A DNA stretch of 64,000 bases from assembly GCF_024105665.1 (NCBI RefSeq), contig NZ_JAAAMK010000003.1, positions 1 to 64,000 on the forward strand, written 5' to 3'. The DNA comes from Aliihoeflea aestuarii (GTDB lineage: Bacteria > Pseudomonadota > Alphaproteobacteria > Rhizobiales > Rhizobiaceae). A program made the position numbers and the translations under genes. Shown here in pieces: positions 26,155 through 35,756 of this stretch (within the stretch, counting starts at the first letter, position 1; each line of letters starts with the position of its first letter). The notes under the pieces were generated by a model. It saw only the letters and a program-made list of their open reading frames with translations, made no database searches and was not told the origin of the DNA.

Positions 26155-27486
26155 TCAAACTGGCGGCGTGCCGTTCTTTTCCAGAACCTCGCCCGCGAGG
26201 TAGAGCGATCCGCAGATCAGGATGCGCGGCGACGCGTCGGCTCTGTCCCAGGTTTCGGCCAGAAGCCGCAGGGCGCTCTCCACCGACGAGACCGGCTCGG
26301 CCGTCAGGCCCGCCTCCATCGCCCGCGCGGCCAGTTCATCATTGGGCACGCCGGACTCCGAATGCGTGACCGGGACCGTGAAGACATGGCGAGCCATGCC
26401 CTCGAACGCCCGGAAATAACCCGACTGGTCCTTGGTGTTGATCATGCCCGCGATGAGGAACAGCGGACGCGGGCGCTTTTCCTCCTGTTCGGCCATGGCT
26501 TCGGCGATGACGGTTCCGGCGCCCGGATTGTGGCCGCCGTCGAGCCAGATTTCCGCACCCTCCGGCGCGAGGTCGACGAGCCGGCCCTCGGCCAGCCTTT
26601 GCATGCGGCCCGCCCAATCGACCTTCTTCATCGCGCGTTCGGCCACGCGCAGCGAGCCGTCGAAGCCGGCTGACTTGATCGCGGCGATGGCGGTCGCGGC
26701 ATTGGCATATTGGTGGCGGCCGATCAGACGCGGCAAGGCAAGGTCCATCAGCCCGTCATCGTCCTGATAGATCAGCCGGCCGTTTTCCTCATAGGCGATG
26801 AAATCCTGTCCGTAGATCAGAACCGGGCACCCGTGCCGCTCGGCGGCATCGATCAGCACCTCGCGCGCGGCGTCATGTTCCTGCGCGCCGATGACGACGG
26901 GCTGGCCGCGCTTGACGATGCCGGCCTTTTCGGCGGCGATGAGTTCGACCCGGTCGCCCAGATACGCCTCATGATCGAGCGAGATCGGCATGATGACGGA
27001 GACGGCGGGGCGGGCGATCACATTGGTCGCGTCGAAGCGCCCGCCGAGCCCGACCTCAAGGATCGTCGCGTCGGCCGGATGCTCGGAAAAGAGTACGAAG
27101 CCGACGGCGGTCAGGATTTCGAATACGGTGATCGTGCGACCTTCATTGGCGCTTGCGACGCGCGCGATCGCTTCGGCGAAGACGGCGTCGTCGACCAGCC
27201 TTCCCCCGCCGGCTTCACCCAGACGATAACGTTCGTGCCAGCGCACCAGATGCGGCGAGGTGTGGACATGGACCGTGCGGCCGCCAGCCTCGAGCAAAGC
27301 GCGCGAAAAGGCGGCCGCCGACCCCTTGCCGTTGGTGCCGGCGATGTGGATCACCGGCGGCAGGCGATCCTGCGGATTGCCGAGGCGCTCGAGCAGATCG
27401 CGAATGCGCTCCAGCGAAAGGTCGAAACCCTTCGGATGCAGCGACATCAGCCGCTCGATCTGCTGCTCGGCGGTCAAAAGCGTCAT
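26155..27486 (-). CDS. folC: Bifunctional folylpolyglutamate synthase/dihydrofolate synthase
   Basis: A 443-aa Mur-ligase-family enzyme that adds glutamate to dihydropteroate and to tetrahydrofolates. P-loop AGTNGKGS at 49-56, the HTSPHLVRWHERYRL region for folate binding, LEVGLGGRFDATN, and the C-terminal ligase domain with WLDGGHNPGAG. Full length for the family. Last gene of the trpF-trpB-trpA-accD-folC string, 22 nt after accD, an order conserved in Rhizobiales. Confidence 0.95.
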   Translation of the reverse strand: MTLLTAEQQIERLMSLHPKGFDLSLERIRDLLERLGNPQDRLPPVIHIAGTNGKGSAAAFSRALLEAGGRTVHVHTSPHLVRWHERYRLGEAGGGRLVDDAVFAEAIARVASANEGRTITVFEILTAVGFVLFSEHPADATILEVGLGGRFDATNVIARPAVSVIMPISLDHEAYLGDRVELIAAEKAGIVKRGQPVVIGAQEHDAAREVLIDAAERHGCPVLIYGQDFIAYEENGRLIYQDDDGLMDLALPRLIGRHQYANAATAIAAIKSAGFDGSLRVAERAMKKVDWAGRMQRLAEGRLVDLAPEGAEIWLDGGHNPGAGTVIAEAMAEQEEKRPRPLFLIAGMINTKDQSGYFRAFEGMARHVFTVPVTHSESGVPNDELAARAMEAGLTAEPVSSVESALRLLAETWDRADASPRILICGSLYLAGEVLEKNGTPPV

Positions 27487-27508
27487 GGCCGGGCTCCGAT
27501 GCTGAGTG

Positions 27509-28420
27509 TCAGGCGGCGGTCTTTTCGTCAGCCTCGTGCGACAAATCGGCGAGCGCGGGCACCGGCTCCAGCGGCGTGTGCGTCAGAATCTTCAGGAGCC
27601 GCGCGATCGTCGACTTCAGTTCGAGGCGCGAGACGACCATGTCGACCATGCCGTGCTCCATCAGATATTCGGCACGCTGGAAGCCTTCCGGCAGCTTCTC
27701 GCGGATCGTCTGCTCGATGACGCGCGGACCGGCAAAGCCGATCAGGGCGCCTGGCTCGGCAATGTGAACGTCGCCCAGCATCGCGTAGGAAGCGGTCACG
27801 CCGCCCGTCGTCGGATTGGTCAGAACGACGATATAGGGCAGGCCGGCTTCCTTCAGCCGGTCGACCACGACCGTCGAGCGGGCGAGCTGCATCAGGGACA
27901 GGATGCCTTCCTGCATGCGCGCGCCGCCCGAAGCTGCGAACAGCACCAGCGGGCGCTTCTTCTCGATCGCAGTTTCGAAACCGCGAATGATCGCCTCGCC
28001 GGCCGCCATGCCGAGCGAGCCGCCCATGAAGGCGAAATCCTGAACCGTCGCGACGATCGGCAGGCCCTCGATCGTGCCGACACCGTTGAGGACGGCATCT
28101 TCCATGCCCGTCTTGGCCTTGGCGTCGCGCAGGCGGTCCGTATAGCGCTTTTCGTCGCGGAATTTCAGCGGATCGACGGGCGCCTTCGGGTTCTCGACGG
28201 TCTCGTATATGCCATCGTCGAAGAAGTAGCGCAGCCGCTCCTTCGCCGAGATCTTCATGTGATAGCCGCTCGCCGGAATCACATATTGATTGCTCTCCAG
28301 ATCCTTGTGGAACACCATCTCGCCCGTCTCGGGATCCTTGATCCACAGATTCTCGGGCATGTCGCGCCGGCCGAGCATCGAATTGATCTTGGGGCGGACG
28401 TAATTCGTGATCCAGTTCAT
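27509..28420 (-). CDS. accD: Acetyl-CoA carboxylase carboxyltransferase subunit beta
   Basis: A 303-aa subunit of the carboxyltransferase that makes malonyl-CoA for fatty acid synthesis, working with AccA. Conserved blocks are [49 protein letters not shown] and [17 protein letters not shown]. In E. coli AccD an N-terminal Cys4 zinc ribbon precedes this; here the matching region ([19 protein letters not shown]) has no cysteine at all. Loss of the ribbon is usual in Rhizobiales AccD. The start at 28420 gives [13 protein letters not shown], the conserved N-terminus of that group. Confidence 0.95.
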   Translation of the reverse strand: MNWITNYVRPKINSMLGRRDMPENLWIKDPETGEMVFHKDLESNQYVIPASGYHMKISAKERLRYFFDDGIYETVENPKAPVDPLKFRDEKRYTDRLRDAKAKTGMEDAVLNGVGTIEGLPIVATVQDFAFMGGSLGMAAGEAIIRGFETAIEKKRPLVLFAASGGARMQEGILSLMQLARSTVVVDRLKEAGLPYIVVLTNPTTGGVTASYAMLGDVHIAEPGALIGFAGPRVIEQTIREKLPEGFQRAEYLMEHGMVDMVVSRLELKSTIARLLKILTHTPLEPVPALADLSHEADEKTAA

Positions 28421-28472
28421 CGCGGGGCCTGTTCTTTTATCCGTTATAGCCGTTCGATTGGAGATGGGCCGG

Positions 28473-29315
28473 TCAGCTTGCCTTTGCAAGGCGCGCGGAC
28501 CGCACGCCCTGCGCCAGACCGGACACCAGCGTCGCCACGGCCTCGGCCGGATCGGCGGTCTTATCGCCTTTCGGCCCGAGCACATTGGCGACCGCGTTGA
28601 CGATGGCCGTGCCGACGACGACGCCATCCGCCGACGCGCCAATGGCGCGGGCCTGCTCGGCCGTCTTGACGCCGAAGCCGACGCAGACCGGCAGATCCGT
28701 GTGGCCCTTGATGCGGGCGACAGCACCGGCCACCTTGGTCGTGTCGGGCAGCGCGGAACCGGTGATACCGAGCATCGATACATAATAGACGAAGCCCGAC
28801 GTGTTTTCGAGAACCTTGGGCAGGCGCTTGTCGTCGGTCGTGGGCGTCGCGAGGCGGATGAAATTGATGCCCGCCTTCAACGCCGGGACGCACAATTCGG
28901 CGTCCATCTCGGGCGGCAGGTCGACCACGATCAGCCCGTCGATGCCGGATGCCTTGGCGTCGGTCAGGAAACGCTCGACGCCGTAGATGTAGATGGGGTT
29001 GTAATAGCCCATCAGCACAATCGGCGTCTCATCGTCCTCGCGGCGGAAATCGGCCGCCATCGCGAGCGTCTTCTTCAGCGTCTGGCCGGCCTTCAGCGCG
29101 CGCAACCCGGCCGCCTGGATCGCCGGGCCGTCGGCCATCGGATCGGAAAACGGCATGCCGAGTTCGATCACGTCGGAACCTGCCTTCGGCAGCGCCTTCA
29201 TGATCGACAGCGAGGTCTCGTAATCCGGGTCGCCGCCCATGAAATAGGTCACGAGCGCGGGGCGGCCCTCTTCTTTCAATGCGGCCATGCGGCGGTCGAT
29301 GCGGGTGTCGGTCAT
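28473..29315 (-). CDS. trpA: Tryptophan synthase alpha chain
   Basis: A 280-aa TIM barrel that cleaves indole-3-glycerol phosphate to indole and channels it to TrpB. Catalytic Glu lies in [16 protein letters not shown] and catalytic Asp in [10 protein letters not shown]. The phosphate-binding [10 protein letters not shown] is present. The start ATG at 29315 is 2 nt after the trpB stop. The long open frame upstream of it is a shadow across trpB. Confidence 0.97.
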   Translation of the reverse strand: MTDTRIDRRMAALKEEGRPALVTYFMGGDPDYETSLSIMKALPKAGSDVIELGMPFSDPMADGPAIQAAGLRALKAGQTLKKTLAMAADFRREDDETPIVLMGYYNPIYIYGVERFLTDAKASGIDGLIVVDLPPEMDAELCVPALKAGINFIRLATPTTDDKRLPKVLENTSGFVYYVSMLGITGSALPDTTKVAGAVARIKGHTDLPVCVGFGVKTAEQARAIGASADGVVVGTAIVNAVANVLGPKGDKTADPAEAVATLVSGLAQGVRSARLAKAS

Positions 29316-29317
29316 TC

Positions 29318-30538
29318 TCAGATCTCCATGCCCATCATCGTGGCCACCGTGTGCACGTCCTTGTCGCCGCGGCCGGACAAATTGACGATGATCGTCTCGT
29401 CCTTGCGCATCTGCGGCGCGATCTTCATCGCCTGCGCGATGGCATGGGCCGATTCCAGCGCCGGGATGATGCCTTCCGTCTTCGTGCAGAGCTGGAAGGC
29501 TTCCATCGCCTCGTCGTCCATGATCGGGACATATTCGACGCGGCCCGTATCGCGCAGCCAGGAGTGTTCGGGGCCGACGCCGGGATAGTCGAGGCCGGCC
29601 GAGATCGAGTGGCCGTCCTTGATCTGCCCGTCCTCGTCCTGCAACAGATAGGTGCGGTTCCCATGCAGGACGCCCGGTCTGCCGGCGCTCATCGATGCGC
29701 AATGCTCGTCGCCCGACAGGCCATGCCCGCCGGCTTCCACGCCGACGATCTTCACGTCGGGATCGTCGAGGAACGGATGGAAGATGCCGATGGCGTTCGA
29801 GCCGCCGCCGACCGCCGCAATGACGACGTCGGGCAGACGCCCTTCCTGTTCGAGCATCTGCGCGCGTGCCTCGATGCCGATCACCGACTGGAACTCGCGC
29901 ACCAGTTCGGGATAGGGATGCGGGCCGGCGGCGGTGCCGATCAGGTAATAGGTGTCCTCGACATTCGTGACCCAGTCGCGCAGGGCCTCGTTCATGGCAT
30001 CCTTGAGCGTGCCGTGGCCGGCGGAAACGGGGTTCACCTCGGCACCGAGCAGCTTCATGCGAAAGACGTTGGGCTTTTGACGCTCGACATCGGTCGCGCC
30101 CATATAGACGACGCAGGGCAGGTTGAACCGCGCCGCGACAGTCGCCGAGGCGACGCCGTGCTGGCCCGCCCCCGTCTCGGCGATGATCCGCGTCTTGCCC
30201 ATGCGGCGTGCGAGCAGGATCTGGCCGAGGCAATTGTTGATCTTGTGCGAGCCGGTGTGGTTCAGATCCTCGCGCTTGAAGAAGATGCGCGCGCCGCCCA
30301 AATGCCGCGTCAGGCCCTCGGCGAAATAGAGCTTGGACGGCCGGCCCGCATAATGCGTCGACAGCGATTTCAGCTCGGCCTGAAATTCGGGATCGACCTT
30401 GGCCGCGTTCCATTCGCGCTCCAGATCGAGGATCAGCGGCATCAGCGTCTCGGCGACGAAGCGTCCGCCGAAGATGCCGAACATGCCCTCATGATCGGGG
30501 CCTGTACGGAATGAATTGGGCGCAACCGGGCTGTTCAT
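29318..30538 (-). CDS. trpB: Tryptophan synthase beta chain
   Basis: A 406-aa PLP enzyme that condenses indole with serine. The Schiff-base lysine is in [11 protein letters not shown], the phosphate-binding loop is GGGSNAIG, and [11 protein letters not shown] is a TrpB hallmark. Full length, standard TrpB1 type. It lies 10 nt after trpF. The ATG at 30538 has GAGGAG about 8 nt upstream. Confidence 0.98.
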   Translation of the reverse strand: MNSPVAPNSFRTGPDHEGMFGIFGGRFVAETLMPLILDLEREWNAAKVDPEFQAELKSLSTHYAGRPSKLYFAEGLTRHLGGARIFFKREDLNHTGSHKINNCLGQILLARRMGKTRIIAETGAGQHGVASATVAARFNLPCVVYMGATDVERQKPNVFRMKLLGAEVNPVSAGHGTLKDAMNEALRDWVTNVEDTYYLIGTAAGPHPYPELVREFQSVIGIEARAQMLEQEGRLPDVVIAAVGGGSNAIGIFHPFLDDPDVKIVGVEAGGHGLSGDEHCASMSAGRPGVLHGNRTYLLQDEDGQIKDGHSISAGLDYPGVGPEHSWLRDTGRVEYVPIMDDEAMEAFQLCTKTEGIIPALESAHAIAQAMKIAPQMRKDETIIVNLSGRGDKDVHTVATMMGMEI

Positions 30539-30548
30539 GAAAATCTCC

Positions 30549-31205
30549 TCAGGCCATCTGGGCGCGCGCGGCGCGAATTGCCGCGAAGAATTCTTCGATC
30601 AGCGCCGGGTCCTTGATCCCCGGAGCGCTTTCCACGCCGGACGATATGTCGATGCCGGGCGGGTTCGTCTGCCGCAGCGCATCGCCGATATTGCCGACAT
30701 TGAGCCCCCCGGAAAGCATGTAATCGACATCGCGGTCAAGCGCGGCGAGAAGGCGCCAGTCGAACGACACGCCGTTGCCGCCCGGAAGATCAGAACCCTT
30801 GGGCGGTTTGGCGTCGAAGAGGAACCGGTCGGCGATGCCGCGATAGGGCGCGATGAGCGCAAGATCGTCAGGCGTGCTGACCGCGAACGCCTTCATGACC
30901 GGCAGGCCGTAACGCTGCTTCACCTCGGACGCACGCTGGGGCGTTTCCTTGCCGTGAAGCTGGATCATGTCGGGTGACATGGCGGAAACGATGGCGTCCA
31001 GCACGGCATCATCGGCATCCACCGTGACGGCGACGGCCTTCGCCTTGCCGCGCGCGCCTTCGCGCAGGCGGTGCGCCTCATCTGGCTCAATATGGCGTGG
31101 GCTCTTTTCGAAGAAGATGAAGCCAATGTGAGACGCGCCGTTGCCGAGCGCGGCATTCACCGCTGCTTCGGTCTTCAGGCCGCAGATCTTGATGTCGAAA
31201 GTCAT
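30549..31205 (-). CDS. trpF: Phosphoribosylanthranilate isomerase
   Basis: A 218-aa TIM barrel for the third step of tryptophan synthesis. The general base Cys is in DIKICGLK (residue 8), the general acid Asp in LLFDA-like FLFDAKPP, and the phosphate site in [10 protein letters not shown] and [10 protein letters not shown]. It is the first gene of trpF-trpB-trpA-accD-folC. I chose ATG at 31205; an upstream start at 31259 would extend into the repeat region. Confidence 0.96.
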   Translation of the reverse strand: MTFDIKICGLKTEAAVNAALGNGASHIGFIFFEKSPRHIEPDEAHRLREGARGKAKAVAVTVDADDAVLDAIVSAMSPDMIQLHGKETPQRASEVKQRYGLPVMKAFAVSTPDDLALIAPYRGIADRFLFDAKPPKGSDLPGGNGVSFDWRLLAALDRDVDYMLSGGLNVGNIGDALRQTNPPGIDISSGVESAPGIKDPALIEEFFAAIRAARAQMA

Positions 31206-31278
31206 GAGAGGCGAGTGGCATGAAAACGCGGCGAAGTCGAGGAGAAGGCTTCTCGGCACGCATTTGAGGTTGAACGGT

Positions 31279-31405
31279 AGAGGCCTGGATTCCTGTGACG
31301 AGCACAGGAATGACGGCGAGACGGGTAATGGAACTCGCCACGCCAGAGATTTGCAAAACCATCTATCCCGTCATTCCTGTGCTCGTCACAGGAATCCAGG
31401 CCTCT
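31279..31405. repeat. Paired inverted palindromic repeat element (type A)
   Basis: Two 38-bp arms, 31279-31316 and 31368-31405, are exact reverse complements, separated by 51 bp. Each arm contains its own palindrome (TTCCTGTG ACGAG CACAGGAA). The same build, with GGGG replacing GGAA, occurs at 32867-32989. The element fills the gap between trpF and the metallopeptidase gene, both on the minus strand, and could fold into a long hairpin. It resembles rhizobial mosaic repeats in build; I have not matched it to a named family. Confidence 0.85.
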
Positions 31406-31431
31406 ACATCCATGACGGCAGGACTTTGTCG

Positions 31432-32190
31432 TCAATCCGCCCCGAAACCGATCGCCTGCAGCGCGCCGCCGTTCTTCTTCAGCCAGGCGCGGGCCTCGTC
31501 GGTGCGGGAGCATAGGTCTCGGCACAGCGCCCAGAATTTCGGGCCGTGGTTCATCTCTTTCAGATGCGCGACCTCGTGGGCGACGAGGTAGTCGATGACC
31601 GGTTTCGGGGCCATCATGATGCGCCAGGAAAAGGAGAGCGCGCCGTCCGACGTGCACGAGCCCCAGCGGCTCGTCGTGTCCTTGAAGCGGATCGACTTGG
31701 CGGGGCGACCGACGCTTGCCGTATGCTTTTCGACCAGCACCGCGATGTCGCGCTTCGCCTCGCGCTTGAGAAAGTCCGCCAGTCGGCGCGGCAGGTGGCG
31801 TTCGTCGCCGTGGACGATCAGTGCCGGTTCGCCGCCGGCATCGCCGATGCTGACGGTTCCGCGCCCCGGCCGGTGGACGATGAGATGCGGCACGCCGCGC
31901 AGCGGAAGCCGTGCGCCAGGCCGCAGGGTCGCGTCACCGGGCAGTTTTGCCAGACGCGCTTCGAGCCAGCCGCTATGCCGTTCAAGGAATTTGTCGACCT
32001 CGCGGGGAGCGACGCCCGGCGGGATCGTTATGCGCAGACCCTTGCCCCCTGCGTCGATGCGCAAGGTCAGGCGCTTGGCGCGCGCGTTCTCGACGATGCG
32101 CAACGGCAAGGTTCGGTCCGCGACGCGATGATCGCGGACGATCGGCGCAGCGGGCGCGCGCTGACGGGAGCGGAAAAGACCAAGCACCAT
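31432..32190 (-). CDS. YgjP-like metallopeptidase domain protein (DUF45)
   Basis: A 252-aa predicted zinc hydrolase. The zinc site VAHEVAHLKEMNHGPKFW (near 204-221) has the HExxH plus downstream His layout of the YgjP/SprT-like (WLM) group. RFKDTTSRWGSCTSDGALSFSWRI is the other conserved block. E. coli YgjP has been reported as a UTP pyrophosphatase, so the substrate is open. No signal peptide, so probably cytosolic. Confidence 0.85.
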   Translation of the reverse strand: MVLGLFRSRQRAPAAPIVRDHRVADRTLPLRIVENARAKRLTLRIDAGGKGLRITIPPGVAPREVDKFLERHSGWLEARLAKLPGDATLRPGARLPLRGVPHLIVHRPGRGTVSIGDAGGEPALIVHGDERHLPRRLADFLKREAKRDIAVLVEKHTASVGRPAKSIRFKDTTSRWGSCTSDGALSFSWRIMMAPKPVIDYLVAHEVAHLKEMNHGPKFWALCRDLCSRTDEARAWLKKNGGALQAIGFGAD

Positions 32191-32244
32191 GGCGTCAATC
32201 TAGACGATTCGAACCGGTGAATATCCGAAAAACGATCCTGAAAC

Positions 32245-32272
32245 GAAAACGGCGCCGCATGAGCGGCGCCGT
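32245..32272 (-). terminator. Rho-independent terminator after the DUF2852 gene
   Basis: A 10-bp perfect stem (32249-32258 with 32263-32272), loop ATGA, followed on the minus strand by TTTTCGTTT. It lies 23 nt after the stop codon of the DUF2852 gene. Confidence 0.85.
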
Positions 32273-32295
32273 GGCATGTTCGTTCAAACCGGCGA

Positions 32296-32727
32296 TCAGG
32301 CCGGGTTGAGGATTTCGCCGTTCTGAGGCTTTTCAGGCGTATTGCGTGAGTTCTTCGACATGAAGCGGTCGAACTCTTCCTGATCCTTGGCACGGCGCAG
32401 TTCGCGCAGATACTCGTCGAACTCGGTGCGCATCTCGTCGAGCTTGCGACGCTCTTCCTCGATGCGGGCGAGTTCCTTCTCGCGCCAGTCGTCGAAAGCG
32501 ACGTTGCCCGTGCGCGGCGCGCTGGTGCGATAAGCGCCCTTGCGGCAGGAGGAGAAGAACCCGTCGGTTGCGCGGTTCATCTCGCTCTTGAAGCCGTCGA
32601 GGCGATCGCCCCAGATGATGTAGGCAAGCATGGCGAGGCCCAGCGGCCAGAACACCATGAAGCCGATGACCATCAAGGCGATGGTGGCTGGCGTCCATGC
32701 TGGACGGATCAGTGCGGTCTTCGTCAT
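32296..32727 (-). CDS. DUF2852 family membrane protein
   Basis: A 143-aa protein with one long hydrophobic hairpin (about 11-40, TPATIALMVIGFMVFWPLGLAMLAYIIW) at the N-terminus, then a charged helical region (EKELARIEEERRKLDEMRTEFDEYLRELRRAKDQEEF) that looks like a coiled coil. This is the DUF2852 pattern, widespread in Alphaproteobacteria and of unknown function. The ATG at 32727 has GGAACGGG upstream. The longer frame before it starts inside the repeat at 32867 and is not real. Confidence 0.88.
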   Translation of the reverse strand: MTKTALIRPAWTPATIALMVIGFMVFWPLGLAMLAYIIWGDRLDGFKSEMNRATDGFFSSCRKGAYRTSAPRTGNVAFDDWREKELARIEEERRKLDEMRTEFDEYLRELRRAKDQEEFDRFMSKNSRNTPEKPQNGEILNPA

Positions 32728-32866
32728 CGTCACCCGTTCCTTTCCCGGTGGCTTGCAGCCCTCGTGACTGCTCCAAAGCAGATGGGAAGGGTGCAAACCG
32801 ACTTCAAGAAAAATCGGATGGGCGGGGTGGCGGATGGTTCTGGACCGGGGTTGTTTTGGGACCATA

Positions 32867-32989
32867 GAGGCATGGACCCCTGTGACGAGCACAGGGGTGA
32901 CGGCGGAAAGGGTGATGGAAATCGCTTACGTCGGAGATTGCCAGGAACCTTCATCCCGTCACCCCTGTGCTTGTCACAGGGGTCCATGG
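32867..32989. repeat. Paired inverted palindromic repeat element (type B)
   Basis: Arms 32867-32903 and 32956-32989 are near-perfect reverse complements 52 bp apart (one difference: ACGAG against ACAAG in the loop). Each arm is itself palindromic (CCCCTGTG / CACAGGGG). It matches the element at 31279-31405 in size, arm spacing and core, and shares its sequence with the single arm at 26084-26125. It fills the 300-bp gap between the DUF2852 and BenE-like genes. Confidence 0.85.
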
Positions 32990-33027
32990 CCAAATGATTC
33001 CGCCTCATCAGCCGGGCAGGATTGCCT

Positions 33028-34182
33028 TCATCGTCTGCGCAGCCGCGCCGCAACGCGATCGAGAAAAAACACGGCAAGTCCGGCCACAAGACCCCAGAAC
33101 GCCGCGCCGATACCGGCGACGGCGACACCCGAGGCCGTGACCGCGAAGGCGACGATTGCAGGCGCGCGCTCGGCGGGGTCAGCCATGGCGAGCGCCAGCG
33201 CATTGGTGAGCGGGCCGAGCAGACCGATGCCGGCCACGAGCAGGATGAGGCTCGGCGGCAACACGTCGAAAAGCGCGACGACCGACGCACCGAAGATCGC
33301 GAAGAAAACGTACCAGAGTGCGTAGAACGGCCCGGTCAGCCAGCGCTTCTTCGGATCGGGATGGGCGTCGGGGTCCGTGCAGATCGCCGCCGATATGGCG
33401 GCAAGATTGGTGGTGAGCGCGTTGAAGGGAGCGGAGACGAGCGAGAAGAACCCCGTGGTCGCGATCAGCGCACCGGCCGGTGGCTCGTAGCCTGCCGCGC
33501 GCAGGACGGCGATGCCGGCCAGGTTCTGCGAGGCCATGGTGACCAGATAGAGCGGAACGGCCAGCCCGATGAAGGCAGCAAGCGAGAATTCCGGCGTCGT
33601 CCAGACCAGAGTCGACATCTCGAAGGCCGGGAGCGTTCCGACCCGCCCCAGCATGACAGCGAGCGCGACGCCTCCAACGAGAACCACGAGGACCGACAGC
33701 GCCGGATTGACGAGGCGGATGACGAAGAAGGCGACGATCAGCGGCAGGACGAGCACTGGGTCGGCTCCAGCGGCACGCGCCGCGCCCATGACGAAGGCCA
33801 CGACGATGCCGGCGAGCATGCCCGACGCGACCGAGGACGGGATCAGCGCGACGAGCCTTGTCAGCGGGCGGACCAGCCCCGTAAGCGTCAGCAGCAAAGC
33901 GGCACCGACGAACGCGCCGACCGCCTCGCCCATCGTGAAGCCCGCGCTCGCGCCGATCAGCGCCGCGCCGGGCGTCGACCATGCGGTGATGACGGGCATG
34001 CGCGTCCACCACGAGAGGATGAGCGTCTCGGCCGCCTTGGCGAGGCACACCGCCGTCACCATGCTCGCGGTCTGCGTCTGCGTCGCACCAACGGCGCTGG
34101 CTGCTGCGATGACGAGCGCCAGCGTGCCGCCGAAGCCGACGACCGCCGCGACGAAGGAGGAGACGACGACCGACAGCCGCAT
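33028..34182 (-). CDS. BenE family benzoate/H+ symporter-like transporter
   Basis: A 384-aa inner-membrane transporter with about 12 hydrophobic helices. FVAAVVGFGGTLALVIAAA at the N-terminus, TRMPVITAWSTPGAALI and PFNALTTNLAAISAAICT are conserved in BenE (related in fold to UraA/SLC26 transporters). The substrate is not certain: no benzoate genes are nearby. The start codon shares one base with the stop of the preceding hydrolase (TGATG at 34180-34184), so the two are coupled. Confidence 0.87.
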   Translation of the reverse strand: MRLSVVVSSFVAAVVGFGGTLALVIAAASAVGATQTQTASMVTAVCLAKAAETLILSWWTRMPVITAWSTPGAALIGASAGFTMGEAVGAFVGAALLLTLTGLVRPLTRLVALIPSSVASGMLAGIVVAFVMGAARAAGADPVLVLPLIVAFFVIRLVNPALSVLVVLVGGVALAVMLGRVGTLPAFEMSTLVWTTPEFSLAAFIGLAVPLYLVTMASQNLAGIAVLRAAGYEPPAGALIATTGFFSLVSAPFNALTTNLAAISAAICTDPDAHPDPKKRWLTGPFYALWYVFFAIFGASVVALFDVLPPSLILLVAGIGLLGPLTNALALAMADPAERAPAIVAFAVTASGVAVAGIGAAFWGLVAGLAVFFLDRVAARLRRR

Positions 34183-34955
34183 CAGTCGCAAATCCGCTCG
34201 ACCAGCCCCTGTGTGGCCTTCAGGATCAGCGCGATGTCCTGCGGCCGCGACAGGCGGTGATCGCCATCCTTGACCAGCGAGATCGTCACGTCGTCGGCCG
34301 GCAGATGCTCCACGAGCTTGAGCGCATGGGTGTGCGGCACGTCGGGGTCGGCGAGACCCTGGATGATCGTGACGGGGCAGTGGGTGTCGACGATGCCGTC
34401 CATGACGCGGTTCGCCCGCCCATCCTCGAACAGCGCGCGCGTGTAGGTATTGGGTTCCGGTGAATATTCCGACGGCTCTTCCATGTAGCCCTTCGTTTCG
34501 AGGTCGCGGCGATGGGCGTCGGTCAGTTCCGGCTCCATCAGTTCCATGGTGAAGTCGGGCGCAGGGGCGAGCAGCAAAAGCGCGCCGATGCGATCGCCCT
34601 CGCCTGCCTTGTGCAGTTCCTGCACCATGCGAAGCGCAATCCATGCGCCCATGGACGAGCCGACGAGGATCTGAGGGCCTTCGGTCCTCTGCCGAAAGAT
34701 TGCGAGGCTTTGCGCGAGCCACCGCGAGATGGTGCCATCCCTGAAGTCGCCGCCCGATTCCCCGTGTCCCGAATAATCGTGGCGCAGGAAGGCGCGGCTG
34801 TTGTCGCGCGCCCAGGCGTCCAGCGCCTCTGCCTTGGTCCCGAGCATGTCGGAGCGATATCCGCCGAGCCACACGACCCCCGGCGCGGCTCCCGCGCGGT
34901 GGCGATAGGCGATGTTGCTTCCCTCGACATTGACGTGTTCGGGCGCTTCGATCAT
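34182..34955 (-). CDS. Alpha/beta hydrolase
   Basis: A 257-aa hydrolase. The nucleophile elbow is VGSSMGAWIA (Ser near 99), the oxyanion/HG region DYSGHGES, the acid Asp lies in QGLADPDVPH and the catalytic His in KDGDHRLSR. The pattern fits the ABHD10-like branch of serine esterases or depalmitoylases. The substrate is unknown. AAGGAGAGG precedes the ATG at 34955. Cotranscribed with the BenE-like gene. Confidence 0.88.
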   Translation of the reverse strand: MIEAPEHVNVEGSNIAYRHRAGAAPGVVWLGGYRSDMLGTKAEALDAWARDNSRAFLRHDYSGHGESGGDFRDGTISRWLAQSLAIFRQRTEGPQILVGSSMGAWIALRMVQELHKAGEGDRIGALLLLAPAPDFTMELMEPELTDAHRRDLETKGYMEEPSEYSPEPNTYTRALFEDGRANRVMDGIVDTHCPVTIIQGLADPDVPHTHALKLVEHLPADDVTISLVKDGDHRLSRPQDIALILKATQGLVERICD

Positions 34956-35059
34956 GTCCCTCTCCTTGATCCGGCAGCGATTTGCGCCATCTGATAGCAT
35001 GGGCGCAACAGATCGCCAGTTTTTCGCGCGACCCGTGATTTTTTGCCCGTGCCGTGTTA

Positions 35060-35088
35060 TTGACACGCGCAATAGCCGAGCGCATTGC
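35060..35088 (+). promoter_or_regulatory. Possible sigma-70 promoter of infC
   Basis: A perfect -35 box TTGACA (35060-35065) lies about 80 nt before the infC start. At 17-18 bp spacing only CATTGC/ATTGCA (35083-35088) can serve as -10, which is weak. The position is right for infC but the -10 is poor. Confidence 0.35.
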
Positions 35089-35143
35089 AGCGCCCGCCTG
35101 AAAATTCAGTCCTGAACGTCAATGATTTGAGGAGACTACGACC

Positions 35144-35680
35144 ATTCGCAGACCGTTCAAAGCCGCGGCGCCGACCAAAGAAGGCCCGCGCTCCAACCGC
35201 GACATCCGCGTACCGCAGGTACAGCTCATCGATGCCGAAGGCCAGAATCGTGGCGTCGTGTCGATCAATGAAGCCCTGATCCTCGCCGAGGAAGCAGGAA
35301 TGGATCTCGTGGAAATCTCGCCGAACCAGACGCCGCCCGTCTGCAAGATCACCGATCTCGGCAAGATGAAGTATCAGAGCCAGAAAAAGGCCGCCGAGGC
35401 GCGCAAGAAGCAGAAGACCATCGAGATCAAGGAGATCAAGATGCGTCCGAACATCGACACGCACGATTACGACGTGAAGATGCGCGCGGTTCGTCGCTTC
35501 TTCGACGAAGGCGACAAGGTCAAGCTGACACTGCGTTTCCGCGGCCGCGAGATGGCGCATATGGAACTGGGCATGAAGCTGCTCAACCGCGTGCGCGAGG
35601 AAGTCGCCGAGATCGCCAAGGTCGAGGCCGAACCGAAGCTCGAAGGCCGCCAGATGATGATGGTGCTCGCGCCACGCTGA
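35144..35680 (+). CDS. infC: Translation initiation factor IF-3 (AUU start)
   Basis: A 178-aa factor that keeps ribosomal subunits apart and checks start codons. The N-domain covers about 1-80 ([48 protein letters not shown]) and the C-domain 85-178 ([37 protein letters not shown]). The reading frame is open upstream of the first ATG at 35258, which would cut off conserved residues. The family-typical N-terminus begins at ATT 35144, with TTGAGGAG 9 nt before it. An AUU start is the known basis of IF-3 autoregulation. Confidence 0.95.
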   Translation: MRRPFKAAAPTKEGPRSNRDIRVPQVQLIDAEGQNRGVVSINEALILAEEAGMDLVEISPNQTPPVCKITDLGKMKYQSQKKAAEARKKQKTIEIKEIKMRPNIDTHDYDVKMRAVRRFFDEGDKVKLTLRFRGREMAHMELGMKLLNRVREEVAEIAKVEAEPKLEGRQMMMVLAPR

Positions 35681-35721
35681 GCTGCAAATTTCCGCATTCG
35701 GCGCAGCGGATCGAATCTCCG

Positions 35722-35750
35722 TTGCGTTTTATCGTCGGCGCGGCTATAGA
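35722..35750 (+). promoter_or_regulatory. Sigma-70 promoter for rpmI-rplT
   Basis: TTGCGT (35722-35727), a 17-bp spacer, then TATAGA (35745-35750). It lies 42 nt after the infC stop and points at rpmI, so rpmI-rplT can be transcribed apart from infC. Confidence 0.65.
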
Positions 35751-35756
35751 CTCCGC

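Noticed and set aside
32764-33325. Small open frames across the repeat at 32867-32989 (peptides containing DPCDEHRGDG)
   Set aside because: They are translations of the palindromic repeat and recur wherever the repeat occurs; no real protein.
33022-34260. A plus-strand frame antisense to the BenE-like gene, full of Arg, Asp, Glu and Gln
   Set aside because: Mirror of a hydrophobic protein in high-GC DNA gives this composition. No supporting motif or ribosome site.
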